64,000 nucleotides of DNA, from positions 4,644 through 68,643 of the forward strand of contig DAINPP010000010.1 in assembly GCA_036743375.1 (NCBI GenBank). The letters are read 5' to 3'. Below are positions 17,602-26,137 of this stretch, in pieces. The notes under the pieces were generated by a model, which did not search any database, was not told the origin of the DNA, and was given only the letters and a program-made list of their open reading frames with translations. The first letter of the stretch is position 1. The number at the start of each line of letters is the position of its first letter. The position numbers and the translations under genes are program-made. Source of the DNA: DAINPP01 sp036743375 (GTDB lineage Bacteria; Thermotogota; Thermotogae; MWEM01).

Positions 17602-20600
17602 ATGAAATGCGAGTGGATTATCCAGGAGCCAGATAAAGACGAAGTCCAGCAGCTGGTTCAGAAATACGATATACCCGAGCTTCTTGCCACCATCTTTGTA
17701 AACAACAAGCTTGAAGAAAGAACGGATATAGGTGAATATCTCGATTCGGGAATTGGGAGTTTTCATGACCCCTTTCTGTTGAAGGATATGGATAAGTTCG
17801 TCAACACGTTGATGAAGATAAAGGAGAAAAATGAAACGGTCGCCATATACGGGGACTATGATGTAGACGGTGTAACGTCCACCGCTCTTGTTTATTCCGT
17901 TTTAAAGGAACTCGGCTGGAAGGTCGTCCATTATATTCCGACGAGACTCGAAGAAGGTTATGGGTTGAGCAAGACGGCCATAATGGATCTGTTTAACAGG
18001 AACATCAAGAACATTCTGACCGTAGACTGCGGAATCACTTCGTTTGAAGAGGTCAAGTACGCAAATTTTCTGCAGTTTAAAATCATCATCACCGATCATC
18101 ATGAAGTCCAGGGGGATATCCCCGAGGCGGCGGCTGTGGTCAATCCGAAAAGGCCGGATGATCATTATCCGTTTAAGGGGCTGGCCGGTGTTGGTGTCGC
18201 CTTTAAGTGTATGGATGCCATACTCCAGAGAATGGGGAACCCCTTCTCCGTTGAACGTTTTCTGGATATCGTGACACTCGGAACGGTTGCGGATATCGTT
18301 CCTATCATCGGCGAAAACCGGCTGATCGTCAAGAAGGGCATCCGTTCTCTCGCCGAAACCGATCGTATAGGGTTGAAAAGGCTGATGAAAGTCTCCGGGA
18401 TCGACATCGATCATCTTCAGACACATGACATCGGCTTTAAGATAGCGCCGAAACTAAACGCGGTAGGACGTTTGGGAAGCGCCGAAACGGCATTGAAACT
18501 GCTATTAACGGAAGACGAGACCGAAGCAAGGGAACTCTCGGAGTTCCTGATGGCTCAGAACAGCAAAAGGCAGGCCATAGAAAATCAGATCTACAACGAC
18601 GCCATCAGCATGATCGAAAGCAACAAAGACATCTTTGATTCCCCCGTCCTGGTTCTCTCAAAAAGGGACTGGCATCCGGGGGTAATCGGAATCGTTTCTT
18701 CAAGGCTCACTTCAAAGTATTACAAACCCACATTGATGATTTCTATAGACGAAAACGGTGTTGGCCGGGGATCGGCACGAAGTATCGAGCAGGTTAACAT
18801 CATGGATCTGTTCACGGATCTCTCCTATGATTTTCAAGAATTCGGCGGGCATCCGATGGCTGCCGGCTTTACAATCAGCGGAGATAATGTAGACGGGTTG
18901 AGAGAAGACCTTGCCTTTAAATTCTATCAGAATTACGGAAGTGACTCCTTTACTTCAAAGATATATATCGACGCCGAACTCGGTATTTCAGACATCACAT
19001 CGGAGTTTCTCGAAAAACTGGATCTCCTGAGACCCTTTGGACAGTCCAATCATGAACCGGTATTCCTCCTCAGAAATCTTTCGGTGGATAAACTGAAGGT
19101 GATGGGTTCACGAAATCAGCATATCAGGATGATCCTGAAGCAGGGCAAGTCCTTTATGGATTCCATCGGGTTTAATCTGGCTTCCAAACTGGATGAATTT
19201 CGATATATCCGGCCGAATCTGCTGAAATGCGATATCGTCGGAAATATAAAAACCATCTGGCATTACAGAACCAAACACGTACAGATCTTTATCAAGGATA
19301 TCAAATTCTTTATCGATCCCACGTTCAACGATGAGGAATCCGACAAGAATTTTATCTATGATCTCATCAACGACTGGGAAAATCAGAGTATCGATCATAA
19401 ACTTCAGGATATAAAGGTGCTCCGGGAAGAACTGGATCATAAGCTGATGACCAAATACCCGTCGTTCATGAAAATTCTGGAATCCGGTCCGATGACAACA
19501 GGGGTTTTCACCTCTCTGAAGGCTCAGGAACTTCTCGTCCTCTCAAAGATGATCCGTGTGGAGGAAAAGGGAGAAAAGGTGCTTATCGTTCTTCCATCGA
19601 ATATGTTCCTCTCTTCGAGGCTGAAGAGCGTCAGACGATTCGATTCACTGTCCACACAGATGATCTTCAAACCCAGTCAGGAGATAGAAAAGTCTGCGGT
19701 ATTCACGACAATCCCCTTCCTGATCAACAACTTCGAAAAGTTTGAAGCGATCAGAAACTGGATCTTCCTCGACCTGGAATATATGATGGTCGAAGATGGC
19801 CGTGAGAAGTCGCTGCTGGAAAAGGTTTCCGAAAAACTGACAGAAAGCCCCGATAAAAACACGATGATACTCGGGGGAATTCTCTCCGAAAACGAGAAAA
19901 AGTTCATGAAGGATATCTTCAAATTTGACCGTTTCGTCGTGGAACACATGAAAAGGCACAAAAGAGGGCTTGTAGACAGAAGGGATCATCCAAATCCGGT
20001 CAATTACATCAAGAGTCTCGTTCAGAACGGAAATTTTACGGCCGTCTTTGTCAACTCGCCGGAGAGGACCGTCAAGCTCACCAGAATTCTTGGAAATGAT
20101 CTTTCCGATTATTTCAGAAACGGTGAAGTGGTCTTTTATAATTCAACACTCAAGGCCTTTCAGAGGACAAAGATAGAAGAATTGATCTCTATCTCGAAGG
20201 TCAAGCTCTTCATCACAACCTATGAGATAGGCGGGATGATACAGTTCCCGAAAAATTCGAATATCTGTCTCTTAGATCCCCCATTGACACCGTTGAACAT
20301 CCATGCCATGTCCAATCCGGTTGAACAGAAGGGGGCCGTTCCCATCTTTCATCTCCTCTACAACAGGAATAAAACTAAAAAATATATTAACAGTACTTTC
20401 GAGCTATTACCACTTGAGAGTGATATAATATCACTGATCAGAATCGGATGTTCCAACGGATTTATGGACGTGGAGGTTCTTAAACAGGCCGGTATAGAAA
20501 ACCATCTGCTCAGCGAAAGAAACTGGGAGATCGTATTGGCGGTTCTCAGCGAAATAGGAATGGTTCAGGATCAGCTTATACTGAATAAGGATTACAATGA

Positions 20601-20769
20601 ACTGATAAACAGATTGAAGACTTCAACGGTACTGTTGGAGTCCGTTATCGACAGAATGATCATAAAGGATTATTCGGCTTATTTCATCAACCGGAGCGGC
20701 AGAAAAGTCCTCAGCCTGATAGACTATCCGGTTCTGCCCTTTATCAAGCAACACGGAGGTGTGTCATAA
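17602..20769 (+). CDS. recJ: Single-stranded-DNA-specific exonuclease RecJ with long C-terminal extension
   Basis: 5'-3' exonuclease on single-stranded DNA in recombination and repair. The ATG at 17602 has AAGGAGG just in front; the ATG at 17572 falls upstream of the likely transcription start. The DHH core is complete: GDYDVDG near residue 84, VDCGITS, TDHHEV near 163, and DHHA1 with GGHPMAAGFT, then an OB fold. At 1055 residues it is far longer than the ~570-residue E. coli enzyme. Roughly residues 620-1050 look like a decayed SF2 helicase: VLIVLPS, a DEAH-like FLDLE, FVNSPERTVKL and LLDPPLTP, but no GKS/T P-loop. A short winged-helix-like end follows. Confidence 0.9.
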   Translation: MKCEWIIQEPDKDEVQQLVQKYDIPELLATIFVNNKLEERTDIGEYLDSGIGSFHDPFLLKDMDKFVNTLMKIKEKNETVAIYGDYDVDGVTSTALVYSVLKELGWKVVHYIPTRLEEGYGLSKTAIMDLFNRNIKNILTVDCGITSFEEVKYANFLQFKIIITDHHEVQGDIPEAAAVVNPKRPDDHYPFKGLAGVGVAFKCMDAILQRMGNPFSVERFLDIVTLGTVADIVPIIGENRLIVKKGIRSLAETDRIGLKRLMKVSGIDIDHLQTHDIGFKIAPKLNAVGRLGSAETALKLLLTEDETEARELSEFLMAQNSKRQAIENQIYNDAISMIESNKDIFDSPVLVLSKRDWHPGVIGIVSSRLTSKYYKPTLMISIDENGVGRGSARSIEQVNIMDLFTDLSYDFQEFGGHPMAAGFTISGDNVDGLREDLAFKFYQNYGSDSFTSKIYIDAELGISDITSEFLEKLDLLRPFGQSNHEPVFLLRNLSVDKLKVMGSRNQHIRMILKQGKSFMDSIGFNLASKLDEFRYIRPNLLKCDIVGNIKTIWHYRTKHVQIFIKDIKFFIDPTFNDEESDKNFIYDLINDWENQSIDHKLQDIKVLREELDHKLMTKYPSFMKILESGPMTTGVFTSLKAQELLVLSKMIRVEEKGEKVLIVLPSNMFLSSRLKSVRRFDSLSTQMIFKPSQEIEKSAVFTTIPFLINNFEKFEAIRNWIFLDLEYMMVEDGREKSLLEKVSEKLTESPDKNTMILGGILSENEKKFMKDIFKFDRFVVEHMKRHKRGLVDRRDHPNPVNYIKSLVQNGNFTAVFVNSPERTVKLTRILGNDLSDYFRNGEVVFYNSTLKAFQRTKIEELISISKVKLFITTYEIGGMIQFPKNSNICLLDPPLTPLNIHAMSNPVEQKGAVPIFHLLYNRNKTKKYINSTFELLPLESDIISLIRIGCSNGFMDVEVLKQAGIENHLLSERNWEIVLAVLSEIGMVQDQLILNKDYNELINRLKTSTVLLESVIDRMIIKDYSAYFINRSGRKVLSLIDYPVLPFIKQHGGVS

Positions 20770-21051
20770 TTGGAAACAAGGTTTATTGCTGCAGATGAAC
20801 TTGATTCTTTGATTGTTTTTGTAAACTACCATGAGATGAACAGAGCATTTGAACTCGTCAAAAAGGGAGGGCATTTTGCGAGGATCATCAGGACCCCTGA
20901 AGAGATATTTGCAGCAACATCATTATCTATAGCTGTCAGAAACGAGGATCTCGATGCTATTCAGAGCGTATTTGAAAGAGAACAGGTGATGCCGATGAAG
21001 ACCGTCAGGTTACAGAAATGCGCGCTGGACTATCTGTTTAATTCCTACTGA
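20770..21051 (+). CDS. DUF3343-like small protein
   Basis: A 93-residue protein whose layout (a beta strand, EMNRAFELVKKGG helix, then IRTPEEI and a C-terminal helix) resembles the DUF3343 family of small anaerobe proteins sometimes described as putative Se/S carriers. The typical family cysteines are not evident: the only Cys is near the C-terminus (QKCALDYL). It starts at TTG immediately after the recJ stop, with GGAGGTG inside the end of recJ, so it is coupled to recJ. Function unknown. Confidence 0.6.
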   Translation: METRFIAADELDSLIVFVNYHEMNRAFELVKKGGHFARIIRTPEEIFAATSLSIAVRNEDLDAIQSVFEREQVMPMKTVRLQKCALDYLFNSY

Positions 21052-21064
21052 TCGTCGAGGCAAC

Positions 21065-21721
21065 GTGGATATACTGGCACTTGACTACGGGGATAGGAGA
21101 ATCGGGTACGCAACCGCTTCCGAAACCTTAAAGATGGCATTTGCAAAGGGATTCATCCTGAACGATGAATCTATGACGGAATCAATAAAAAAACTGATAG
21201 ATGATAACGCCCCAAAGAAAATCGTACTCGGTCTTCCGTTGAAAAAGGATGTGAGTTTTACACTTGCAACGGATAAGGCGCTTGAGTTCGGTTATCGGAT
21301 TTCATCGTTTACCAAGCGGGACATCTTTCTCGTCGACGAGAGATTCACCACGGCTTTATCGCAGGTTCAGCTGAGAACAGGTGGTAAGTCGGTTAAGGCC
21401 TCAAGACAGATCATCGATGCGGAAAGCGCCAAGGCCATTGCGGAAACGTATCTTCAGAATCCAGGATGGGTTTTCCGATTCACAGACCGGGAAATCGCAC
21501 CGGAAAAGGTGTTTTCGTACCTCGAAAACGGCAATGGAACATTATATTTTTCGGGTGCTTTTCGTCTTTTAGAACAGGTACAGAAATTTAAGGGGGAATT
21601 TTCTATTTTTGAATTAAACCCTTATTGTTATTCAAAAAACCGGAATCAGAAACTTCCGGATAATGTCAGAGAATACCGTTTTGTATTCTCCGTTCCGGAA
21701 GGATCAAGCTTGTGCTCATAG
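21065..21721 (+). CDS. ruvX: RuvX/YqgF-family nuclease with C-terminal extension
   Basis: Putative Holliday-junction resolvase-like or pre-16S rRNA nuclease. The RNase H-like fold motifs are present: LALDYGDRRIG at the N-terminus, KKIVLGLPL, FLVDERFTT and DAESAKAIAETYL. The usual family length is about 140 residues; here an extra 80 residues follow, which I do not recognise. The start is GTG and the ribosome site is weak (GAGG in CGAGGCAAC). The stop codon lies inside the 5' end of the tRNA-Arg gene, so the mRNA and the tRNA share 10 bases. It follows recJ and the DUF3343-like gene in one unit. Confidence 0.82.
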   Translation: MDILALDYGDRRIGYATASETLKMAFAKGFILNDESMTESIKKLIDDNAPKKIVLGLPLKKDVSFTLATDKALEFGYRISSFTKRDIFLVDERFTTALSQVQLRTGGKSVKASRQIIDAESAKAIAETYLQNPGWVFRFTDREIAPEKVFSYLENGNGTLYFSGAFRLLEQVQKFKGEFSIFELNPYCYSKNRNQKLPDNVREYRFVFSVPEGSSLCS

Positions 21722-21788
21722 CTCAACTGGATAGAGTGTTGGACTCCGGATCCAAAGGCTGCGGGTTCAAATCCCGCTGAGCACACCA
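21712..21788 (+). tRNA. tRNA-Arg (anticodon CCG)
   Basis: The 7-bp acceptor stem pairs GTGCTCA with TGAGCAC. The anticodon loop CTCCGGA, closed by TTGGA/TCCAA, gives anticodon CCG, reading CGG. The T arm GCGGG-TTCAAAT-CCCGC is perfect, the discriminator is A, and the CCA end is encoded. Its first ten bases are the last codons of ruvX, so tRNA processing would cut the ruvX mRNA unless separate transcripts are used. Confidence 0.95.
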
Positions 21789-21891
21789 GAACGCAATACG
21801 CTACAGATTTTGTATCAAAAAAGCCGTATTTATATATCAAATATTCAGTATTGAATCTTTCACGTTTGTTTTACAGGATAGGAGGGATTTT

Positions 21892-22548
21892 ATGGTCTTG
21901 GTCTTGAGTGTGTTTGAAAGTGAACTGGAACCGATCAGAGAAGGCATGGTGACGTTTGAAAAAAAAGAGATCTTTGGTCGCGAGATAAAGAGAGGACTGT
22001 TGGGCCGAAATGAAATCGTTACCTGCTCAAGAGTTTTTGGAAAGGTGGAATCAGCCTTTATCACTCAGAAACTCATCGATGAATATGCGGTAAAAAACAT
22101 CTTTCTCGTATCCGGGGCAGCTGCCCTTACCAGTGGTCTCAACATAGGCGATGTGGTCATCGGTGAAGCTTATCATGAATATGACAGAAAGCTCGGAGAA
22201 GATAAACACAATCCCGCGATAACGGGGGATCTTGAGACACTTGAAAGCATCCGCTTTCAGTTCTCCGCCATCAAACAGGGCAAGATTATTTCAGGCGATC
22301 AACTGCTCGACAACCAAGCGGTCAGAGACTCTCTCTTTGACAGATACAGGGCCCTCGCACTCGATATGGATTCTGCGGCAGTCGCAAAGGTTGCCAAGGC
22401 AAACGGCTGTCAGTTTTTATCCATCAAAGTCATACTGGACAAGGCGGATGACAGGACGCGCGAGGATTATAATCAGAATTGCGAGCGATACGGTTTTATC
22501 CCCGCAAGAATACTGAACGACTATCTGAAAAATCACTTTATAGCATAA
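21892..22548 (+). CDS. MTA/SAH nucleosidase-like phosphorylase-family protein
   Basis: A 218-residue protein of the PNP/UDP phosphorylase superfamily, closest in layout to 5'-methylthioadenosine/S-adenosylhomocysteine nucleosidase. Recognisable parts are the early beta strand and SELEPI, VSGAAALTSGLNIGDVVI, the substrate-binding ALDMDSAAVAKVA (usually ME-E in MTAN) and IKVILDKADD with the catalytic Asp position. The glutamate that contacts ribose in MTAN (MEGAA) is replaced by Asp (LDMDSAA), so specificity may differ. AGGAGGG precedes the ATG. It is the last gene before a terminator. Confidence 0.78.
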   Translation: MVLVLSVFESELEPIREGMVTFEKKEIFGREIKRGLLGRNEIVTCSRVFGKVESAFITQKLIDEYAVKNIFLVSGAAALTSGLNIGDVVIGEAYHEYDRKLGEDKHNPAITGDLETLESIRFQFSAIKQGKIISGDQLLDNQAVRDSLFDRYRALALDMDSAAVAKVAKANGCQFLSIKVILDKADDRTREDYNQNCERYGFIPARILNDYLKNHFIA

Positions 22549-22553
22549 ACGTA

Positions 22554-22577
22554 AAAGAGAGGGCAAAGCCTCTCTTT
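22554..22577 (+). terminator. Intrinsic terminator after the nucleosidase gene
   Basis: AAAGAGAGG and CCTCTCTTT pair around GCAAAG, followed by TGTTATTTAT. The convergent flavodoxin gene ends about 20 bp further on, so the hairpin may serve both sides. Confidence 0.75.
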
Positions 22578-22599
22578 GTTATTTATACGGTGACTCTTT

Positions 22600-23094
22600 T
22601 TATTCTTTTTCGGGCAGTTCTTCCTCTGGATTTTCTATTTTCCCGAGCACTTCATTGGCCCATGTCCTCGCTTCCCGCTTTTCCTCCTCCGACGGGTGCC
22701 CTTTTTTAAACAATCCGAACATCGTTCCATATGCCCTGAAATGATCCGTATAGATACTGATCCCCTCTTCCGGCATATAGTCGTAGCACTTTTCTATCGC
22801 ATTTTCCACACTTCCGGGATTACCAACCCAAGTGACAAAGAAGATGAGGTTTCTATCCCTTTTCAAAGCGGCCTGTTTCAGATTTTCACTCCTGAGAAAG
22901 CGTTTGATCTTTGAATTCATGTATTCGGCATAAATTCCACTTCCCAGGAATATGTTATCCACATCATCAAGCGGAATCTGCTCGACATCCATCGCCTTGA
23001 GATCTATCATTTCACAACATAGTTCCAGGGCTATTTGTTCAGCTATCTGTGCGGTATTTCCCTTCCGTGAAGCGTAAATCACCAGATTTTTCAT
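22600..23094 (-). CDS. Flavodoxin-like protein
   Basis: A 164-residue flavodoxin-fold protein. The FMN phosphate loop is YASRKGNTAQIA near the N-terminus, and GSGIYAEYMN fits the second flavin loop. HemG-type and other small flavodoxin-domain proteins look alike at this level, so its partner is not clear. The C-terminal 40 residues are charged and helical. It is followed upstream by two GNAT genes in the same orientation. Confidence 0.78.
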   Translation of the reverse strand: MKNLVIYASRKGNTAQIAEQIALELCCEMIDLKAMDVEQIPLDDVDNIFLGSGIYAEYMNSKIKRFLRSENLKQAALKRDRNLIFFVTWVGNPGSVENAIEKCYDYMPEEGISIYTDHFRAYGTMFGLFKKGHPSEEEKREARTWANEVLGKIENPEEELPEKE

Positions 23095-23121
23095 CTCATC
23101 ACACCTTTTAAATTGATTTGC

Positions 23122-23556
23122 TCATTTTCTGTCCAGATATCTTCTGATGACCATGCCATGAGACTTCAGCATCCTGAACCTTGAATAAAAGCTCTGCAGA
23201 TCGGGATCACAGGTCAGATCGACACAATCATAATGCTTCAACAATTCCAGCATTCTCTCCATCAATTCCGTTCCGATTCCCATGTTCTTATATTCGGGGA
23301 GAACTTCCAGCATCGGAATAAAGGCAAACTGTACGCCATCGGTAAGAGAATTGATAAATCCGACAACCCTGTCTTTCTGCTGATCGACGGCAAGGACAAC
23401 ATGTTCGCTGTTACTCAGCACGGTATAAAAATTGTCTCTGCTCAAAGGCTCCTTCCATCCGATAAAAAAGCCGTCAAGGTGCTCTTGTGTTATGCCTTCC
23501 AATGTATCCTGATATTTTATCACTCTACCATCGCCTTTAAAAAGTTTATATGTCAT
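23122..23556 (-). CDS. GNAT-family N-acetyltransferase
   Basis: A 144-residue protein with the acetyl-CoA-binding signature region VLPEYKNMGIGTELMERML (the Q/RxxGxG/A loop reads NMGIGT) after beta strand 4 (FIPMLEVL). The N-terminal part is family typical. It overlaps the next acetyltransferase gene by 11 bp, so the two are coupled. The substrate is unknown. Confidence 0.8.
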   Translation of the reverse strand: MTYKLFKGDGRVIKYQDTLEGITQEHLDGFFIGWKEPLSRDNFYTVLSNSEHVVLAVDQQKDRVVGFINSLTDGVQFAFIPMLEVLPEYKNMGIGTELMERMLELLKHYDCVDLTCDPDLQSFYSRFRMLKSHGMVIRRYLDRK

Positions 23557-23959
23557 AACTCATCGTATACAGATCCCGCCTCAGTTCAAAGCCAAGTTTC
23601 TCGTAAAATGCGATCACCTGAGAATTATCCGTTTTTACCCACAGGGAAAGTTTAACAACCCCCATCTCCCCGAACCTTCTGATCAGTTCATACATCAATG
23701 CCTTCCCGTATCCAAGTTTTCGACTCGCCTCATTGATCACGAGATGATGAATGGTTCCCCTTCGACCGTCAAAACCGCCCAGCACAGCCCCTGAAAGCTG
23801 ATCATCACAAATCACACCAAGTGAAGTACGGGGGTTTGCTCTCAGAAATCTAACATATTCCCCTTCACTGTCAGATTTGCCGATCAGAAACCCGGCTTGT
23901 TTCCACAATAAAAGGATGTCCTCATAATCTTCCGGTATTAGTTCCCTAATCTGCATCAT
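23546..23959 (-). CDS. GNAT-family N-acetyltransferase
   Basis: A 137-residue protein with the GNAT pattern LVINEASRKLGYGKALMYELI (acetyl-CoA loop KLGYGK) and the late motif VIAFYEKLGFEL. It starts at ATG behind GAAGGAGGCGG and has a TGTTATAAT promoter. It is the first gene of the unit GNAT-GNAT-flavodoxin. Target unknown. Confidence 0.85.
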   Translation of the reverse strand: MMQIRELIPEDYEDILLLWKQAGFLIGKSDSEGEYVRFLRANPRTSLGVICDDQLSGAVLGGFDGRRGTIHHLVINEASRKLGYGKALMYELIRRFGEMGVVKLSLWVKTDNSQVIAFYEKLGFELRRDLYTMSYDI

Positions 23960-23977
23960 TTACCGCCGCCTCCTTCT

Positions 23978-23986
23978 ATTATAACA
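23978..23986 (-). promoter_or_regulatory. Extended -10 promoter of the GNAT-GNAT-flavodoxin unit
   Basis: The minus strand reads TGTTATAAT, a perfect TGnTATAAT, just upstream of the ribosome site of the first acetyltransferase gene. Confidence 0.6.
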
Positions 23987-24028
23987 AAAATATATGAAGA
24001 TAAAAGTTAATGAAAAATCATTTAGATG

Positions 24029-24037
24029 TGATAGAAT
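24029..24037 (+). promoter_or_regulatory. Extended -10 promoter of the activator-like operon
   Basis: TGATAGAAT lies in the divergent gap 52 bp upstream of the first gene. It differs from TGnTATAAT at one position. Confidence 0.45.
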
Positions 24038-24088
24038 AAACGGTGAGGTCTTAAGAATTCTAAAAACTACTGTGAGGTAAGTGAGTTC

Positions 24089-25033
24089 ATGAAAAAAATA
24101 GGAATACCTCATGCCCTTTTGTACTGGTATTATGTTCCCTTCTTCAGAACACTTTTTGAGGAATTGGGGTATGAGGTCGTCATAAGCAAGGAAACAACGA
24201 AGAACATCGTAAATGAAGGAATCAAGTATTCCGTACCGGAATTGTGTGCTCCAATCAAAATACACAACGGCCATGTTTCCACCCTTCTTGATACAGATGT
24301 GGATTATGTCTTCATTCCAAGGTTTGTATCGCTGAGAAAATACGAGGTATTCTGTCCCAAATTCATGGGACTGCCGGATCTCAGTCTTCATTCGATTCCG
24401 AATATGGAAAAGAAAATGCTGACCTGCGATATACAGGTTCGGAAGGAAAATATCGCGGATATTCAAACCTATCAATCATTGATGGAGACACTCGGTATAG
24501 AAAAAAAGCAGTTCAGGCGGGCCCTGAAAGCGGCGGAACAGGAATGGACCGCATCGAGACGTGAAAGCCTATCAAGAGGAAGAGAATCACTGAATAAAAA
24601 GGACAGCATACACATTGGCCTGATGGGATATGTCTACAACGTATACGATAAATATCTCAGTATGGATATCACAAAAAAGCTCGAAGATATGGGCATCGTT
24701 TTCACAACATTCGAGATGATCGAAGAAAAGGATATCTATGCGGAAACCGCCAAGCTCGACAAGGAATTATTCTGGACATTCAGTAATAAGGTGCTTGGTG
24801 CCGGTCTCCACCTGATTCACAATAATCTCATCGACGGGCTGATACACATCACCGCCTTCGGATGCGGTCCGGATTCATTCCTCGGGAAGATCTTTGAAAT
24901 CGAATCCGGAGAGGCCGAAATCCCCTTTCTCACCATCAGAATAGATGAGCACAGCGGAGAAAATCATCTCATAACACGAGTAGAGGCCTTTGTCGACATG
25001 CTAAAAAGAAAAAAGTCAGGAGTATTCATATGA
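24089..25033 (+). CDS. 2-hydroxyacyl-CoA dehydratase/activase-associated protein (DUF2229-type)
   Basis: A 314-residue protein related to the D-component-like part of large HgdC-associated proteins (DUF2229). Features are GIPHALLYWYYVPFF at the N-terminus, YSVPELCAPIKIHNGHV (a cysteine segment after residue 50), and ITAFGCGPDSF with IDEHSGENHLITRVEAF near the end, which resemble cysteine-bearing cluster-binding regions of HgdA/HgdB homologs. In many anaerobes this region is fused with the next two proteins into one chain of about 1400 residues. Here it is the first of three genes, overlapping the second by ATGA. The reaction is not known. Confidence 0.75.
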   Translation: MKKIGIPHALLYWYYVPFFRTLFEELGYEVVISKETTKNIVNEGIKYSVPELCAPIKIHNGHVSTLLDTDVDYVFIPRFVSLRKYEVFCPKFMGLPDLSLHSIPNMEKKMLTCDIQVRKENIADIQTYQSLMETLGIEKKQFRRALKAAEQEWTASRRESLSRGRESLNKKDSIHIGLMGYVYNVYDKYLSMDITKKLEDMGIVFTTFEMIEEKDIYAETAKLDKELFWTFSNKVLGAGLHLIHNNLIDGLIHITAFGCGPDSFLGKIFEIESGEAEIPFLTIRIDEHSGENHLITRVEAFVDMLKRKKSGVFI

Positions 25034-26121
25034 AAATATCTTTCCCCTACATGGGACCGGTTATCCTGTATCAGAAAATATTAGAAAAATTTGGACACGA
25101 AGTGGTTATGCCTATCCGTCCAAACAAGACGACGTTTGACCTCGGAGTAAAAAACAGTCCGGAATATGCCTGTTTCCCTTTCAAGGTGCTGATGGGGACC
25201 TATATTCAGAGTTGTGAACGGGGTGTTGAGGTGATAGGAACCTCCGGCGGTCATGGTCCCTGCAGAGCCGGTTATTACGGTGAAATTCACAAGAGAATCC
25301 TGAAACAGATGGGATACGACGTTGAATTCATCATCTTTGATTCGGTTTTCAGAGACAGTAAGAAATTCTGGGGTCAGTTGAAGCGGATCACGAATCATCA
25401 CAACATTTTTCAGGCCATCCCCACCTTTATCTACTGTTATAAGCTACTTCAGACCATCGATCACTTTGAAAAACGGATCACACGGATCAGGCCCTACGAA
25501 CTCGTCAAGGGATCCGTCGATGATGCCTGGGACAAGATCAACCGGATTCTCAGTCAGACAAACAACAAGGAAGAGCTCTTTCGCGATACCGAGATCTGTA
25601 ACAAGATGCTCGATTCAATAGAAACCTTTACCATCCCGGAAGAGGAAAAATTGAGAATCGGTATCGTTGGGGAAATTTATGTGGTCATGGAGCCATCCGT
25701 CAACGGGAACATAGAAAAGAAACTCAACGATCTTGGCTGTGAGACACTTCGATCTCAATATCTGCTTGAATGGGTGGATTATCACATTCTTCCGACAAAA
25801 TCAAAAAAACAGCATGAACTGGATATCATAAAAAAGGGTAGCGAATATATCAAGCTAAACATCGGGGGACATGCACAACAAACGGTTGGAAGCATGGTGG
25901 ATTTTTATGAGAGAAATTATGATGGTGTTATCCATCTCATGCCATTTTCATGTCTGCCGGAACTGGTTTCACAAAGCATCACGAATACACTCTCAAAAAA
26001 AATACCCATCATGACACTTTCATTGGACGAGCAGTCAGGTGAGGCGAATAATCAGACTCGAATAGAGGCTTTCGTAGATCTACTCAGAAACAGAAAGATG
26101 AAAAAATCACGAACAGCCTGA
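25030..26121 (+). CDS. 2-hydroxyacyl-CoA dehydratase-like protein (HgdB/BcrB/C-related)
   Basis: A 363-residue paralog of the preceding gene product. It shows the same two cysteine regions: NSPEYACFPFKVLMGTYI near residue 50 and TSGGHGPCRAGYYG near 80, and LMPFSCLPELVSQ near 300 with LSLDEQSGEANNQTRIEAF at the end. These are conserved positions for an iron-sulfur cluster in the dehydratase-like family. It overlaps the upstream gene by four bases and is followed 16 bp later by the ATPase gene. The two paralogs probably form a heterodimer that accepts electrons from the ATPase; this is inference. Confidence 0.75.
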   Translation: MKISFPYMGPVILYQKILEKFGHEVVMPIRPNKTTFDLGVKNSPEYACFPFKVLMGTYIQSCERGVEVIGTSGGHGPCRAGYYGEIHKRILKQMGYDVEFIIFDSVFRDSKKFWGQLKRITNHHNIFQAIPTFIYCYKLLQTIDHFEKRITRIRPYELVKGSVDDAWDKINRILSQTNNKEELFRDTEICNKMLDSIETFTIPEEEKLRIGIVGEIYVVMEPSVNGNIEKKLNDLGCETLRSQYLLEWVDYHILPTKSKKQHELDIIKKGSEYIKLNIGGHAQQTVGSMVDFYERNYDGVIHLMPFSCLPELVSQSITNTLSKKIPIMTLSLDEQSGEANNQTRIEAFVDLLRNRKMKKSRTA

Positions 26122-26137
26122 TAGTGGAGGGAAAAAA

